A stretch of 64,000 bases of DNA from Rhynchopus sp. YZ270_cl-10. Lineage: Eukaryota > Euglenozoa > Diplonemea > Diplonemida > Diplonemidae. The DNA lies in assembly GCA_964035575.1 (NCBI GenBank), contig OZ037921.1, positions 888,501 through 952,500 of the forward strand. The letters run 5' to 3'. A program made the translations under genes and the position numbers. Position 1 is the stretch's first letter; the number at the start of each line of letters is the position of its first letter. Under the pieces are notes generated by a model. The model was given only the letters and a program-made list of their open reading frames with translations, had not been told where the DNA came from and did no database searches. Below are positions 34,623-45,254 of this stretch, piece by piece.

Positions 34623-35881
34623 TTCCCAGTGACATATAATATGCAGCCTTGAGTTACACCGCTATTGCATTTCTTCCGCACAGTTGTGATAAAAAAAATG
34701 AGTGTGTCAAAGCTTCGTTTTTTGTGACAATCTGACTTAAGCCTTTCGCCTGCATTCCAGGTTTTGTTCACAGCAACTGAGGGTTTAGGCTCATCTGTAC
34801 CAACTTTTTTTGTTTCATTTTTTGTCTCTATTCCTCAGTTTCCTTTTACTGAAAAAGAAAAAGAAGAAAAAAAACGTTACAGACATCGTGGGGGTTGGGA
34901 GTGCTGCGTGCTTATTGAAATACAAACATATGCGACTGTATTTTTTATAGTCTAGAAAAAAAGGGCAAAAGGGGAGGGGGTTCAGTCAGACCAATTCACG
35001 GTGACCATGTGACCCCGGGTAGCGTGCTGTTTTCCTTGTAACGTAATACCGTATCCGTATAATATTATAAGACTGACCGTAAAAAAAGGTCAAACTCCCC
35101 TAAAAAACCCGGAAAAGGTCAAATATTTTTACGGTCGGTATATATTATGGAGATGGAATGCTAAAACGGTGCTGAGTAACATGATTTTTTTTTGCATGAA
35201 ATACGTGAAAAAAACATACAAAAAAAGCATGTTATTGAGCATGTGACCAGGGGGGCATGGTCACCGTGGAAGTTCCCTAATATCTCAATATTTGCCACAA
35301 TTCCTGTGGCTTGAGGGCTAGCCTTGTTTTGGGGTAACATTGTAAACAATCAGGTCTTGGTCTTTACAGTAGCGTGATGGCAAAGAACAAAGAATCTATA
35401 TAAAAAAAAACCCCCCCCTCTTTGGGAGGCAGTTACACCACTGCAACAATTTTTCAAAAAAGAAAAAAAAAGGAAAAAAGGTACAGACCTTGTTGTGGAG
35501 AAGGTCTCCACACACAAAGTATAAAAAACAAAAAGCCCTGCCCCCCTTCCCCCAAACACCTTCGTTAAAATATGGTCTGTTCCTTTCGTCCAGTGTATCT
35601 TCCCTATATCCCCTTTTTTTAACATTCCGCAGCAGCTGTGACTTTGATCACCAATATTCATCACACATGCTGAGATGTACAAGTTCACATTTTCCCCCCT
35701 TCTTCTTCTTTTTTTTTTTTTTTTTTTTTCGATTTTTTTTTTTTTTTTTTTGTACCAACGTCAACCTTTTTACTTACTGAGATGTCGTTACTCATTCATT
35801 CATCTTTAAGTTTCAATTTTTTCTTTCTTTCAAGGTATGCTATCAATTTATTGATTGCACATGTTGAAATACTTTCAAGGA

Positions 35882-35920
35882 TTAACTAAGCACTGTACCG
35901 AGGCTTAGACCCATCTCACC
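35882..35920 (+). repeat. A-type hairpin with enlarged loop
   Basis: CTAAGC (35886-35891) and GCTTAG (35903-35908) with an 11-base loop (ACTGTACCGAG), then ACCCATCTCACCAACTGA. Confidence 0.65.
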
Positions 35921-36239
35921 AACTGATCTCCTCTTCAGTGAATAATCATCCAGCATATAGTCACCAGCACTTTTCAACCACACACACTTTTTTGTTTTTG
36001 CTTTTGAATTTGTTGTTGGGAAAACCCTTCTGTCAAGACCACCATCTTGCGCAAATTTGTCACACCATTCTGACGCATGACCCCCATAATGACCTTATTT
36101 TTCGGTACACAGGTCCCTTTTTTTTTGGGGTCTTTATTCTCTTCGTCACACGGGTGAATCCCTACTTATCTTGCTGTGTTTTTAGTTTCGTGGGGCTTTG
36201 TCCCTCTACAGACCTGTCGATTTTTTTTTTTTTTTCAAA

Positions 36240-36276
36240 GGAGACCTAAACACGAGAGGCTTAGGGTCATCTATTA
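36240..36276 (+). repeat. A-type hairpin module
   Basis: CCTAAAC-ACGAGAG-GCTTAGG, then GTCATCTATTAATTTTTT. One mismatch in the stem, compensated by an extra outer C-G pair. Confidence 0.7.
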
Positions 36277-37316
36277 ATTTTTTTCCCCCTTCATGCAGTG
36301 AGAGTAAGCCGGAAACTACATTAAAGTTCGCACATCGCTTTGGTTAAGGATCTAAAAAAGCTAAACAAACACAAACACAAAATAGCAAAAACAAAGAGTA
36401 CAAACATAACAACAAACATTTTCAAACTCCCCCTTCATGCAGTGCCTGCGTCCGCTGGTATCTTGGTGAGGGGTGTGTGCTTCCGACTTCTCTTTTTTAG
36501 GGTAGTTTTTAGGGCACCTTTTTTGAAAGATAAGCAGAACAGGGTACATCTATCTAAAAAAAAAAACTTCTTCTTTGTTGATCTGATTCAAAAAAGAAAG
36601 TTTCGACCAACATTGCGACCCTATTTGCCCCCCGAGTGGGTTCTTAGGCGATTGTCGACAAAAAAAGGTGGGGTGGAAGCCCCCACTGACACCAATAATA
36701 AAAAAAAATAGACAAAATTTAAAAAAAAAAAAGGTAAATTTGCCAGGGTTCTTTGTTCTCTCTCTCTGCTCTCTGCTCTCTCCCTCCCCTTCACGTTGTA
36801 CACCCCTTTTATAACCTCATCCCTTCCCCCACCTCTCACCCCGAACATAGGGTGGGTGTACAGAAGCTTTTCTCTAGAGTTTTGGCTATTTTTTTCTTCT
36901 TTTTTTCTTTTTTTTTTTGTAATGCGATTCCCGTATCTGTGCCAAAAACGCAGTGTCGTTTGTGGCTTTTCTTGTTCTCTCCATTTTCCATTTTTTTTTT
37001 TTTCTGTGCTTACTGTTTGTGTTATAAATAGTAAGTATATGAATGTATTTTTTTTTTTTTTTGAAAAAAAAAAAATCTTTTTTGAAGTGTCTGCATGAGA
37101 CATTCATTCTTACAACTTTTCTTTTCCCCAGCCACAGGAAATACCCTGCTCATACGTCATTTTTGGGGGAAGGGGGAAAGATCGGCGAAAGGGACCTAAT
37201 TTTTTTTTGGAATGACTTCGTCCGCCGATGAACGGTGAGGCGTTTTTGCACTCTTTCTTTGGCCCAGTCGTGCCTTTCTTCGTACCTCCCCCTCCCCGAC
37301 TTCTTTAAATTTTTCA

Positions 37317-37366
37317 AGGTGACTAAGCACGAGAGGCTTAGGGTCATCTTATAAGCTTTTCTCTTT
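37317..37366 (+). repeat. A-type hairpin module
   Basis: CTAAGC (37323-37328), ACGAGAG, GCTTAG (37336-37341), then GGTCATCTTATAAGCTTTTC and a T-run. Confidence 0.85.
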
Positions 37367-37424
37367 TTTGACCTCAACCGGACACTATACAGGCCTCATA
37401 ACCCTGTGTCTCCAACGATCCCCG

Positions 37425-37510
37425 TTCATCTGACTGAAGCGGGAGGTAGGGCACATCAGATGTCAACCACGAAAAATGGATGTAGGACTGCATGGTCAGA
37501 GGGGAGTCCA
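37425..37510 (+). repeat. Dispersed repeat E, copy 4 (5' half)
   Basis: GAAGCGGGAGGTAGGGCACA, CAGATGTCAACCACG and ATGGATGTAGGACTGCATGG. It breaks off after GTCCACCC. Confidence 0.7.
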
Positions 37511-37860
37511 CCCATATGATGGTAGTTTTCTGCAGGCTCAGTTTTTGTTTGTTTGTTTATTTATTTTGGAAAAAAAAACGAAAACAAAAGGAAAGTAAGG
37601 TTATGTACCTCATAACCACTTATGGTAAAGGGGGTACGGGGAGGGCGAATGCAATAATACACACATTATTCACAAAAAATAAAAATAGAAAACGACTTCA
37701 GGATGTAACAGTCGCACCGCAAAAGGTTTGTGTTTTTTTTTCACTGATGAACGTGAGGTGTATGTTAGTGGAAAACCAATACGCTAACGCGGGCACGCAC
37801 CATCCGTCGTTTTTCCATTAAAATTCGTCAATGCTTGATAACACAAAAGAAAAAAAAAAA

Positions 37861-37929
37861 CAGTGGAGATTGCACAACTGTGGCAACACAACCGAGGCAA
37901 CTACACTACTCCCAACAATTTATCAAATA
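37861..37929 (+). repeat. Dispersed repeat C, copy 2
   Basis: CAGTGGAGATTGCACAACTG then TGGCAACACAACCGAGGCAA, CTACACTACTCCCAAC and AATTTATCAAA. Nearly identical to the copies at 14165 and 57908. Confidence 0.85.
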
Positions 37930-38340
37930 AAAAAAGAAAAAAAGGTATCCTAGCCCCTTTGGGTGACATTCGAGTACAAACCTTCAATAGGTAGAAGGTG
38001 ATTGTTGACAACGGCAACAATCACTAAATCTAGTATCCCAACCCTTTTTTTTGGGTGATATTTTGAGTACATCTTACCCACCTCTTTTTTGGTGGGACAA
38101 ATTTTTTTTTGTCGATACAATTTTATAAAAAAATGCACAAATGAGAAAGAACTGCCCTTAGTGATAATTACCCTCTTCTTTTTACTGTATTTCTATTTTA
38201 TTTTATTTTTCTCTGCTACAAAGCACCCCGGCACCACGAACCGCCATGCTTGCGCTGTGCACATTCTAAACAATGTTGTTCTCAACCGTCCCTTGATGCA
38301 GCTTTTTGTGTATCGTTGTCAGCGGTGAAAATCTTGGGCA

Positions 38341-39174
38341 GTAAGCCCGGGAAAACCCGGGCTTAATTAATTTTGCGCAGAGCAAGCCCGGGTTCGAAGG
38401 CCGGGTTTACCCGGGCTTAAGCCTGGGTTTTCCCCGGGTTTTAAGTTTTCTGGGGTGGGCTGCCCCACCCCACTCCGGGGGTGTAGCCTCAGGGTGCAGC
38501 CTGGGGGTAGTCAGTCGCCGAAACGAAGCTCTGTTGACAGAAAACAACAAAGTCAGTAAAGAAAACACACACGTCTACACTCAAGGGTTACCCACACCCA
38601 GAGCGCGACTTAATTGGTCAAACGCCGAAGGAAAAGAAAGCATGCATCATGGCGAAATAATAAAAGTAGCGTACCGTGCGCCTGCGGCGCAAGATTGCAA
38701 CCCACCCTTCCCATCACATAATTTGGCTGTAAAAATGTGCAATTTTAAGCTCAATTTTTTGAAATGGTGCGTACCGTGGCTTCGCTTTGGGTGCCATGAC
38801 CGCCCTTTCTTTGTTATAAATGTACTCTGGCTACTGACAATTCGCGCCTGGTGCACGAATTGCTATCAATGAAGTGCTGAATTAGATAACCGAGGAATTT
38901 TCATATTCCGCCGGAGGCAACTTGAGCTGGGTTGGGGACCCGGCTCGACCGAGTTTCAGCGAAAACCCCCAAAACCTATAATATCCCCTGCGGAGGGGGA
39001 AATTATTTTTTTGGGCTGACCGAGCCAGCCCCTCGTGGGCGGAATTCTCTTTTGAACCCTGGGTTTGCAGAAAATTTTTTTACACCAGTATTTTAATTAT
39101 TTTCACAAAAAAACCAAGCCCGGGTACAAACCCGGGCTTCGAATTAATTTTGCTAGCTGGGGAAGCCCGGGATT
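38341..39174. mobile_element. GC-rich element bounded by AAGCCCGGG repeats
   Basis: The left end has AAGCCCGGG-AAAA-CCCGGGCTT then AATTAATTTTGC. The right end has AAGCCCGGG-TACAAA-CCCGGGCTT then CGAATTAATTTTGC and a last AAGCCCGGG at 39164-39173. The body includes GTGCGCCTGCGGCGC and a segment (38765-38950) that recurs at 61628-61812. No protein-coding frame seen. It is far more GC-rich than its surroundings, so it is probably a non-autonomous transposable element. Confidence 0.65.
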
Positions 39175-39211
39175 TTCAACCCTGATCGTTGTCAATTTTT
39201 TTTTTACAACG

Positions 39212-39367
39212 ATGTCGAGGTGCGAGACTCCCTTTGATTTAACTGCTGATTTGGTGCTTCAGCATTATGGTTATTTACCACCCTCTCCCACCCTAGAGAG
39301 TATCCATCACACCACACCATACACGCCGCCCCTTTTCAACTTCACTTTATTTGACGAGCGGTTGTGA
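39212..39367 (+). CDS. Possible small ORF (51 aa), doubtful
   Basis: MSRCETPFDLTADLVLQHYG followed by Pro/Thr-rich sequence, ending FNFTLFDERL. Its composition is more protein-like than nearby frames, but its last codons run into repeat L, it has no recognisable domain, and no splice partner was found. It may be a chance frame or a gene scrap. Confidence 0.2.
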   Translation: MSRCETPFDLTADLVLQHYGYLPPSPTLESIHHTTPYTPPLFNFTLFDERL

Positions 39368-39513
39368 ACCGCCCTCGTTCTCTTACGGTACGGGCCAGTC
39401 ATTAGGTTTCCTTTTACATCTTCTGTTGTAGGCCGCAGGGTACTTTGTGCTTTCATTTGGATGGCTGGCATCGTAGGTGGGTCAGTCGGAGGTGCCTGCA
39501 TCGACAACTATAG
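39356..39513 (+). repeat. Dispersed repeat L+B, copy 5 (most complete)
   Basis: GAGCGGTTGTGAACCGCCC, ACGGTACGGGCCAGTCATTA, CTGTTGTAGGCCGCAGGGTA, GCTTTCATTTGGATGGCTGG, then the D-arm-like GTGGGTCAGTCGGAGG and GTGCCTGCATCGACAACT. About 160 bp long; the 3' 60 bp is the most conserved part across copies. Confidence 0.8.
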
Positions 39514-39660
39514 TGTTTTGTCAGATTCAACAACTATTTCGAATTCCCCACACACACGCACGCCACCCTTTTATTTTCCAGAGGGGGGAGAGAATTTAAA
39601 ACCCCAATACAATTATCATTTTGTACCTCTCTCAAAAAAAAACAATTACCATTTTAAACA

Positions 39661-41938
39661 ATGCGTATCTTGGTTGTTCTCCTATTGCTTTGTCTCCCTG
39701 ATGAATTATCTTCCCTTCTTTGGGGCGATGCTGACAAAGAGGCACCCCTCACATTTGGGATTGTAGGGGCCGGTCTTTCTGGTGCAGTGTCTGCGAAGTA
39801 TTTGCGAGATGCGTTTCCTAACGCAACAATCGTAGTGTTTGAGAAAGATGCTATTGGCGGCAGAGTACGTTCCGACGAATTTCAAGGCACCACCCTCGAA
39901 ACTGGGGCTACTTCTTGGTCCCGCCACCATCGTTTGCTAAATGAAATTACAACGGCTCTTGAAATACCTGTTCACACACCTCTCGCGGAGCCTCCACTTT
40001 CTGAAGGGCCCTTTGCAGTATGGGATGGGCGAGATGTGGTTTTTAAGCAAAAAAGCAGCACCTTCATGATGGTCATGTCTATGGTGTACCGTTATGGATT
40101 GTCCCCGTTGTATAGTCAGCGTGTCGTAGCTGATATTGAAGCGAGGTTTGCGGATATTTACGCTTTGCTTGAAGACCCAGAGGGCCATCCACCATGGGAG
40201 AGACATGAGACGATGTTGCGTCATTTGCAGCTGTACGACCTTTCGCAGAAGACGCTGAAGGCGCATCTCAGAGAAGGGGGTTTTACAGCAGCGTTCGTCG
40301 ACGAAATTGTGGAAGGGGTTATAAGAAACAACTATGGGCAGTCGGTTGGTTCCGTAAACGCGTTGGCTGGGATGCTTGCGCTTTCATCAGGTGCGGTGAA
40401 CGTTATGACCACAAAAGAAGGTATGATTGTTTTAAAAAACTGATTCCACCATTTAATATGGCTTCGCGGGAGATGGGGGGAACACTGTGGGAATTAGAGC
40501 AAATAATTCGAAATAATTGTAGTGCTACTTTCTGCTATTTTCTGCTATTTTGGGGGTCGTCGGCCACACCAAATATTTTCTTTTCTTGGTGCTCCTGAAA
40601 TAAAAAATACCAAGTACGCAACAACTACGCACCAAGTACGCAGCAAGTACGCAAAATGGGGTTTTCAGGAGCACCATTTCTACATTTATTTCTTCACTCA
40701 ACCTCACAGGAAACGTCAATATCATCAAAGCTCTTCTCAAAGAATCCGGCGCTATCGTCATGAACAAAAGCTCTGTTGTCGCCTTGCACCCCAACAACAT
40801 ACGCAGACATGGTGCTGCCTCAAAGCCTCTCACCATTAAGTACGACCGCAACTACGCTGAATCGGTTCTCGACGTTGATGCTGTTATTATAGGCGCGCCT
40901 ATTAGCTTAGCCGATATTGAGATGACAAACGAACGCAATGTGCGTATTCGGCCCGAACCTAAGCGCCATACTATCATGCACGTTGTTTTGGTTCTTGCCA
41001 GCGCGTTGTCACCTCACTACTTTAAACTGCTTAACATCGAAACCGACCCAACCCTTATACTCACGATGGAAGAGGATTTAGCCGCATTTTCCTCTCTAGG
41101 AGTCGCCCATTCTCTTGGTCCAGGGCAGTTGATCTATAAGGTACGAAGCAGGGAAACGCTTTCGGAAGAGCTTCTTGATGACATCTTTATTAATAGAACC
41201 GATCTGCTGAGGCATACCTGGCATTCATACCCTCCGTTGAAGCCTGTTGCAACGTATCCGCCAGTTAGAGTGATGAGTCGGGTGTATCATCCTTCGGGAA
41301 TAGAGGCGGTAACTCCGTTGCTTGAAGCTGCGGTGATTTCGGCTCGAAATGCGGTGAATCTCTTACTAAAGGATAAGCAAAGCTGGCGGGCGCGAACTGC
41401 GGAAGAACAAAAAGAGTTTGACCGTCTCTTCGCAGAGCGCGATGATAAGACAAACACAACGGACACCACGAAGAATGCAACCAGCTCTGATGGAGGGGAG
41501 GAAGCAGAATCAGGTGGCGGATGGTTCTCAGGATGGTTCAAAGGGGACACCGAGACAGAGGATGTCATAATTGAGGAGGAAACTGATACCGTTAAACCTG
41601 ATAAACCAGAGACAAACATTGTCACTCCAGATCAATCCAATAAGCACACCCAAAAGGAGAGTGAAGGTGAAGGTGGAGGTGAAGGTGGAGGTGGCCCTGC
41701 AGTGAAAGAAGGAGAAGGGGGAGAAGAGGAAGAAGGAGGAGGTGGAGGTGGTGGTGATGGTAGTGCCTTCATTGCAGACCTGTGGGGGTGGGCAGAGAGT
41801 GTCGTGACCTCGGTTACCGGCGATGTGAATGCAACAGAGGAAGAAGGCGTGGCACAGAATGAGAGTGTTGAGGAAGCGGAAGAGGAGGAGGAAGATGAAG
41901 GTCCCGGTATCGAAAGCTTCTGGAGCCAGTGGTTGTGA
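39661..41938 (+). CDS. Prenylcysteine-oxidase-like flavoprotein (2 exons, 662 aa)
   Basis: Exons 39661-40420 and 40710-41938; donor GTATGA, acceptor CACAG, joined through a GGA codon. A hydrophobic signal peptide (MRILVVLLLLCLPDELSSLL) is followed by an FAD dinucleotide motif (GIVGAGLSG, 33-41) and a downstream acidic residue in VVFEKDAIGGRV. The middle matches the prenylcysteine oxidase/lyase family: SWSRHHR region, VEGVIRNNYGQSVGSVNALAG, and across the splice MTTKEGNVNIIKALLKESGA. Family role: FAD-dependent oxidation of the thioether in prenylcysteine, in the lysosome or secretory path, giving cysteine, an aldehyde and hydrogen peroxide. The protein is longer than typical (about 500 aa) because of an acidic, Gly/Glu-rich C-terminal extension (about 560-660) with WFSGWFKGD and WGWAESVV patches. 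Codon use is more A/T-rich than in the peroxiredoxin gene. Confidence 0.85.
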
Positions 41939-41959
41939 TTTATTTTTTCCGTGGAGTGT

Positions 41960-42000
41960 CAGTGCTTGCGTCCCAGAGGCGTTTGCACTATCAACTTCAC
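41960..42000 (+). repeat. B'-type hairpin module
   Basis: GTGCTTGCGTCCCAGAGGCG then TTTGCAC, with an outer GTGC/GCAC stem, followed by TATCAACTTCACT. At 28591 the outer stem is GTAC/GTAC, a compensated change. Confidence 0.7.
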
Positions 42001-42133
42001 TATTTTCCCCCTTCTTTTTGGTATTTTCGAAAAGGTAGAGTGGTTTTTTATTGCTAAAATTCCTCCAAATAGGTTTTTATGTAGGGAAAAACCCCCCCTC
42101 CTTTTGGTTCCAGTTAAGAGAGAATTTTCTATT

Positions 42134-42200
42134 GTACTTTCATCCAGCTGGCATCGTACGTAGGTCAGCGGGAGGTGCCTGCATTAATAACTTCACCTTC
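42134..42200 (+). repeat. Dispersed repeat B, copy 6
   Basis: CTTTCATCCAGCTGGCATCG, GTAGGTCAGCGGGAGG, TGCCTGCATTAATAACTTCA. Nearly identical to 28650-28712. Confidence 0.8.
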
Positions 42201-42437
42201 AAAGTTTACAATCCGCAGAGAACCGGTGTGTCTGCGTCCGGTGATGCACGATGAGGTGTTAGTACTTTTCAACGCTTCTATTCCTTATAGTTTTCTTTGA
42301 TTTGCTAAGTGGTAACAAAGCGTTTTCCACCACAAATTTCCCTCTTTTGTCTCCATTTTTGTAGACTTTACTTAGATGATTGGGTGGGGTAGATGGGGTG
42401 GGTATGGGCAATGTGGACTTTGTGTTTAGGAAGACGA

Positions 42438-42525
42438 ACATGGCGAGGCCGAGGTACATCTCGCAAACTTTTCTTTTTTGGTACACTGTCACGAGAGGGC
42501 TTTGTATTGCAAGTCAACTTTGTTT
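42438..42525 (+). repeat. Degenerate A module followed by repeat E tail
   Basis: GGCGAGGCCGAGGTACATCT then CGCAAACTTTTCTTTTTT, and at 42480 GGTACACTGTCACGAGAGGG then CTTTGTATTGCAAGTCAACTT. Confidence 0.6.
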
Positions 42526-42733
42526 TTCTTTGATTGCCGGTATTATAGTCGGCGAACGGGCGGGTATAAATTGGGGTTCCCAGGGAAAAGAACCACAGAG
42601 GTCCTGGATTTAAACCCCCCCAGTAGATTTGTGTTTGATATTATGTATGAAGATTCATTAAAAAAGGGTCCCCGTAGTTTGTCCGCATCCTTTTTTCCAA
42701 AACCACTCCAAAAAAGCTCCATTTTCTTCAGGG

Positions 42734-44308
42734 ATGGAAGAAGGGAAGAATAGAACAATGGAATACCCGGAACCGAGTCGTGACCGGCATCCGCCCCCGG
42801 AGTCTGTGTGGGACAGGCCACCTCTCTATGACAAGGCAAGCACCCAAGTACACCAGCATCGACAAGAGGAAGGACAACGTCCTACGCAGCAGCCGTGGCA
42901 GCAACAGCAGCCACCACAACAACCATCACAGCAACAGCAGCAGCCACCACAGAAGCAACTGCTGCTGCAGCAGCCACCGCCACAACAGCCACCAGCACAG
43001 CCATTGCACCAACAGCAGCCACCGCAGCAGCAGCCATCAGCACAGCCACTGCACCAGCAGCCACCACAGAAGCAACCGCTGCCACAACAGCCACCAGCAC
43101 AGCCACTGCACCAACAGCAGCCACCGCAGCAGCAGCCATCAGCACAGCCACTGCAACATCAGCAGCCACCGGCACAGCCATTGCACCAACAGAAGCAGCC
43201 GCCAACACAGCCATCACGTCAGCTGCAGCATCAACCACCACCAGTGCCACATCAACCGCACCCACCGTCACAGCCACTGCACCAACAGCAACAGCAGCAG
43301 CCACCACCACAGCAGCCACCAGCACAGCCACTGTACCAACAACAGCCACCACAACAACCACCACAGCAGCAGCAACATCAGCCGCCGCAACAGCAGCAGC
43401 CACCGACACAGCCACCAACACAGCCATCACATCAACTGCCACAGCAACCACCACCAGTGCCACATCAACCGCACCCACCAGCACAGCCACTGCACCAACA
43501 GCAACAGCAGCAGCCACCCCAACAACCACCACAGCAACATCAGCAGCCACCGCAGCAGCAGCCACCAGCACAGCCACTGCAACATCAGCAGCCACCCCAA
43601 CAACCACCACAGCAACATCAGCAGCCACCGGCACAACAGCCATCGGCACAGCCATTGCACCAACAGCAGCCACCTCAACCACCACCACAGCAACAGCAGC
43701 CATCACCACAGAAACCACTGCACCAACAGCCACATGTCCAGTTCCCCCCACCCACACACCACGGCCTCCCCTTCCAACCACCACCACCACCCGTACGCGA
43801 GGCCATCGACCTTGAGACGTCGCGCTCACCCTCACGCGACACGACACCGACACCCACACACTCGGAAACGAAGGGCAAATACGACATGGACACGCCAGAG
43901 AAGATAGTGCAACGCATGTCACACATCTTCAGTGACGAGTCGCTGCCGTTTGACTGGCATACGCTGAGGGCACGGCGGCAGTCGCATGACTCATTGAAGC
44001 ACTTTGCGTGTACAGAGGAGTATTTGTTGCAGCTGCCGAGTTTGGTGAAACTCCACGGCACGGCGATGCTGGACACTGCCTACGAGCAGTTTCTAGCTTC
44101 GGGTGTGGTGAGGAGGGAGGAGGTCGACGACGTGCGCTGGATCGTCCGCACAGACCCCCTCCCACCGCACCTCCAGCTCATTGCCTTTGAGACCGAGCGC
44201 CTCCCCGCCTACGTCCGCCCAGGGGAACGCAGTGCACATCTCTTCCAGCGCACAGCAGAGCTCAGGGATCTATTCGATGCCTTCACCCCCTCCCCGGCTG
44301 CTGGTTGA
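42734..44308 (+). CDS. Gln/Pro-rich protein with conserved-looking C-terminal domain (524 aa)
   Basis: Single exon; the ATG lies two bases after CTTCAG. Residues about 45-350 are a low-complexity Gln/Pro tract (QQPPQQP, PAQPLHQQ, with PPVPHQPHP occurring twice) encoded by imperfect CAGCAGCCACCA-type repeats, which probably vary in length between individuals. The C terminus (about 370-524) is ordinary sequence with charged helices: PEKIVQRMSHIFSDESLPFD, HFACTEEYLLQLPSLVKLHG and VDDVRWIVRTDPLPPHLQL. That part looks like a globular domain, but I do not recognise it. The His/Asn and Ala/Thr readings of the same repeat in other frames are by-products. A transcription- or RNA-related scaffold is only a guess based on the Gln/Pro composition. 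Confidence 0.8.
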   Translation: MEEGKNRTMEYPEPSRDRHPPPESVWDRPPLYDKASTQVHQHRQEEGQRPTQQPWQQQQPPQQPSQQQQQPPQKQLLLQQPPPQQPPAQPLHQQQPPQQQPSAQPLHQQPPQKQPLPQQPPAQPLHQQQPPQQQPSAQPLQHQQPPAQPLHQQKQPPTQPSRQLQHQPPPVPHQPHPPSQPLHQQQQQQPPPQQPPAQPLYQQQPPQQPPQQQQHQPPQQQQPPTQPPTQPSHQLPQQPPPVPHQPHPPAQPLHQQQQQQPPQQPPQQHQQPPQQQPPAQPLQHQQPPQQPPQQHQQPPAQQPSAQPLHQQQPPQPPPQQQQPSPQKPLHQQPHVQFPPPTHHGLPFQPPPPPVREAIDLETSRSPSRDTTPTPTHSETKGKYDMDTPEKIVQRMSHIFSDESLPFDWHTLRARRQSHDSLKHFACTEEYLLQLPSLVKLHGTAMLDTAYEQFLASGVVRREEVDDVRWIVRTDPLPPHLQLIAFETERLPAYVRPGERSAHLFQRTAELRDLFDAFTPSPAAG

Positions 44309-45254
44309 GCTGGGAGAATAGGTTTGCAAGGTGAATGGGGGGGAGGGGGAGGGGGTGGCAGTGTTCTCCATCTGTCTACGCTAAGGATTAACTTATCAAA
44401 TCCGCTTGGATTTTCTGGATTTTCAAAGTTGATAATGCAGTGGAAAGCTGTCTGTGGCTACACTAGACCAGCACATAGAAAAAGGGTCTAGCCTTTTAGG
44501 GCTAGGGGGTGACATACCGAGTTTAGAATCTGCGTCTTGGGTGATTATCTCTACAGCAAGAAAAGGGTTGGTACCAATCGGGTTTGCAGATGATAGGGGG
44601 ATGAGGAGGCTTTGAGGGAGAGGTGGGGGGTGTTGTCCTGTCAGCACGACGACACTTGACATGAAATGAAATGACGAACACAATAGCAAGCACAAAACGT
44701 TGGCAAGTGCATGTTTGTCGTTGACAAGCATTTGACCGTGTTTTACTCTTGAAATGGCATGAATGTCGAAAACATGACATGGCTGCTTGTCAAGTGTGCT
44801 TTGTCATGTAATTGGTACGTGTCGTTGTGAGTATTCTCGGTTATAGAAAAAATGGAGTCAGGACAGAGTTTCCTAATATCCATGTCTCCGCTATCTCCGT
44901 CTACCCAACGTCTTTTTCTCTCCCCCCCCACCTTTTTGTCCCCAGACGTGAGTGGGTTCAAAATAATCAGGAAAAATGCATTTTTTTTCTCCCCCCCTTT
45001 TCCCACGTCTTCTCAGAAAGGGTAGCCTTGTTCATCACTGCCCCCCCTTTCGAACAACAGCCCCCCCCACCAGCCCCTTTTTGTTTTACACCCATCCCCT
45101 CCCATCCGTTCACACCCCATCAAATAACCCCATTTCTTTCCCCCCCCCCCCCCCTCCAGCACCCCCCCTCCCCACATACACCCCTCCTCCCCTCCCCTCT
45201 TCTCCCCCCCCTTTTTTTCTCCCAAAAAAGGCACGCCTTTTGGTGTGTCACACA
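44309..45254. other. Spacer with polypyrimidine leader
   Basis: 44,309-44,820 has no gene; it contains several GACAAGC/GCTTGTC motifs (44,720-44,800) that can pair. From about 44,930 the + strand is almost pure C and T up to the next start, with long C-runs at 45,139-45,154. Confidence 0.5.

Larger units (their letters stand above)
34305..37860. other. Spacer, no gene seen
   Basis: About 3.5 kb of A/T runs and pyrimidine tracts, with A/A2 modules at 34591, 35882, 36240 and 37317 and an E fragment at 37425. T-runs at 35,711-35,750 are among the longest in the window. Frames here are low complexity. Confidence 0.5.
41939..42733. other. Spacer with a run of B', B, A and E modules
   Basis: About 800 bp that is largely dispersed modules in gene orientation: B' (41960), B (42134), a degenerate A (42438) and an E tail (42478). 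The leader of the next gene ends CTTCAG-GG-ATG. Confidence 0.55.

Noticed and set aside
38384-38412. T-arm-like CCCGG-GTTCGAAGG-CCGGG
   Set aside because: It is one of several CCCGGG palindromes of the GC-rich element. No cloverleaf can be drawn around it.
42780-43922. His/Asn-rich, Ala/Thr-rich and antisense Val/Ala frames in the Gln/Pro gene
   Set aside because: Alternative readings of the CAG/CCA repeat. Only the Gln/Pro frame continues into a normal globular C-terminal sequence.
44976-45254. Upstream start of the eight-helix protein
   Set aside because: The extra residues are a Pro/Ser run translated from the C/T leader. MQASAFDH is the natural start.
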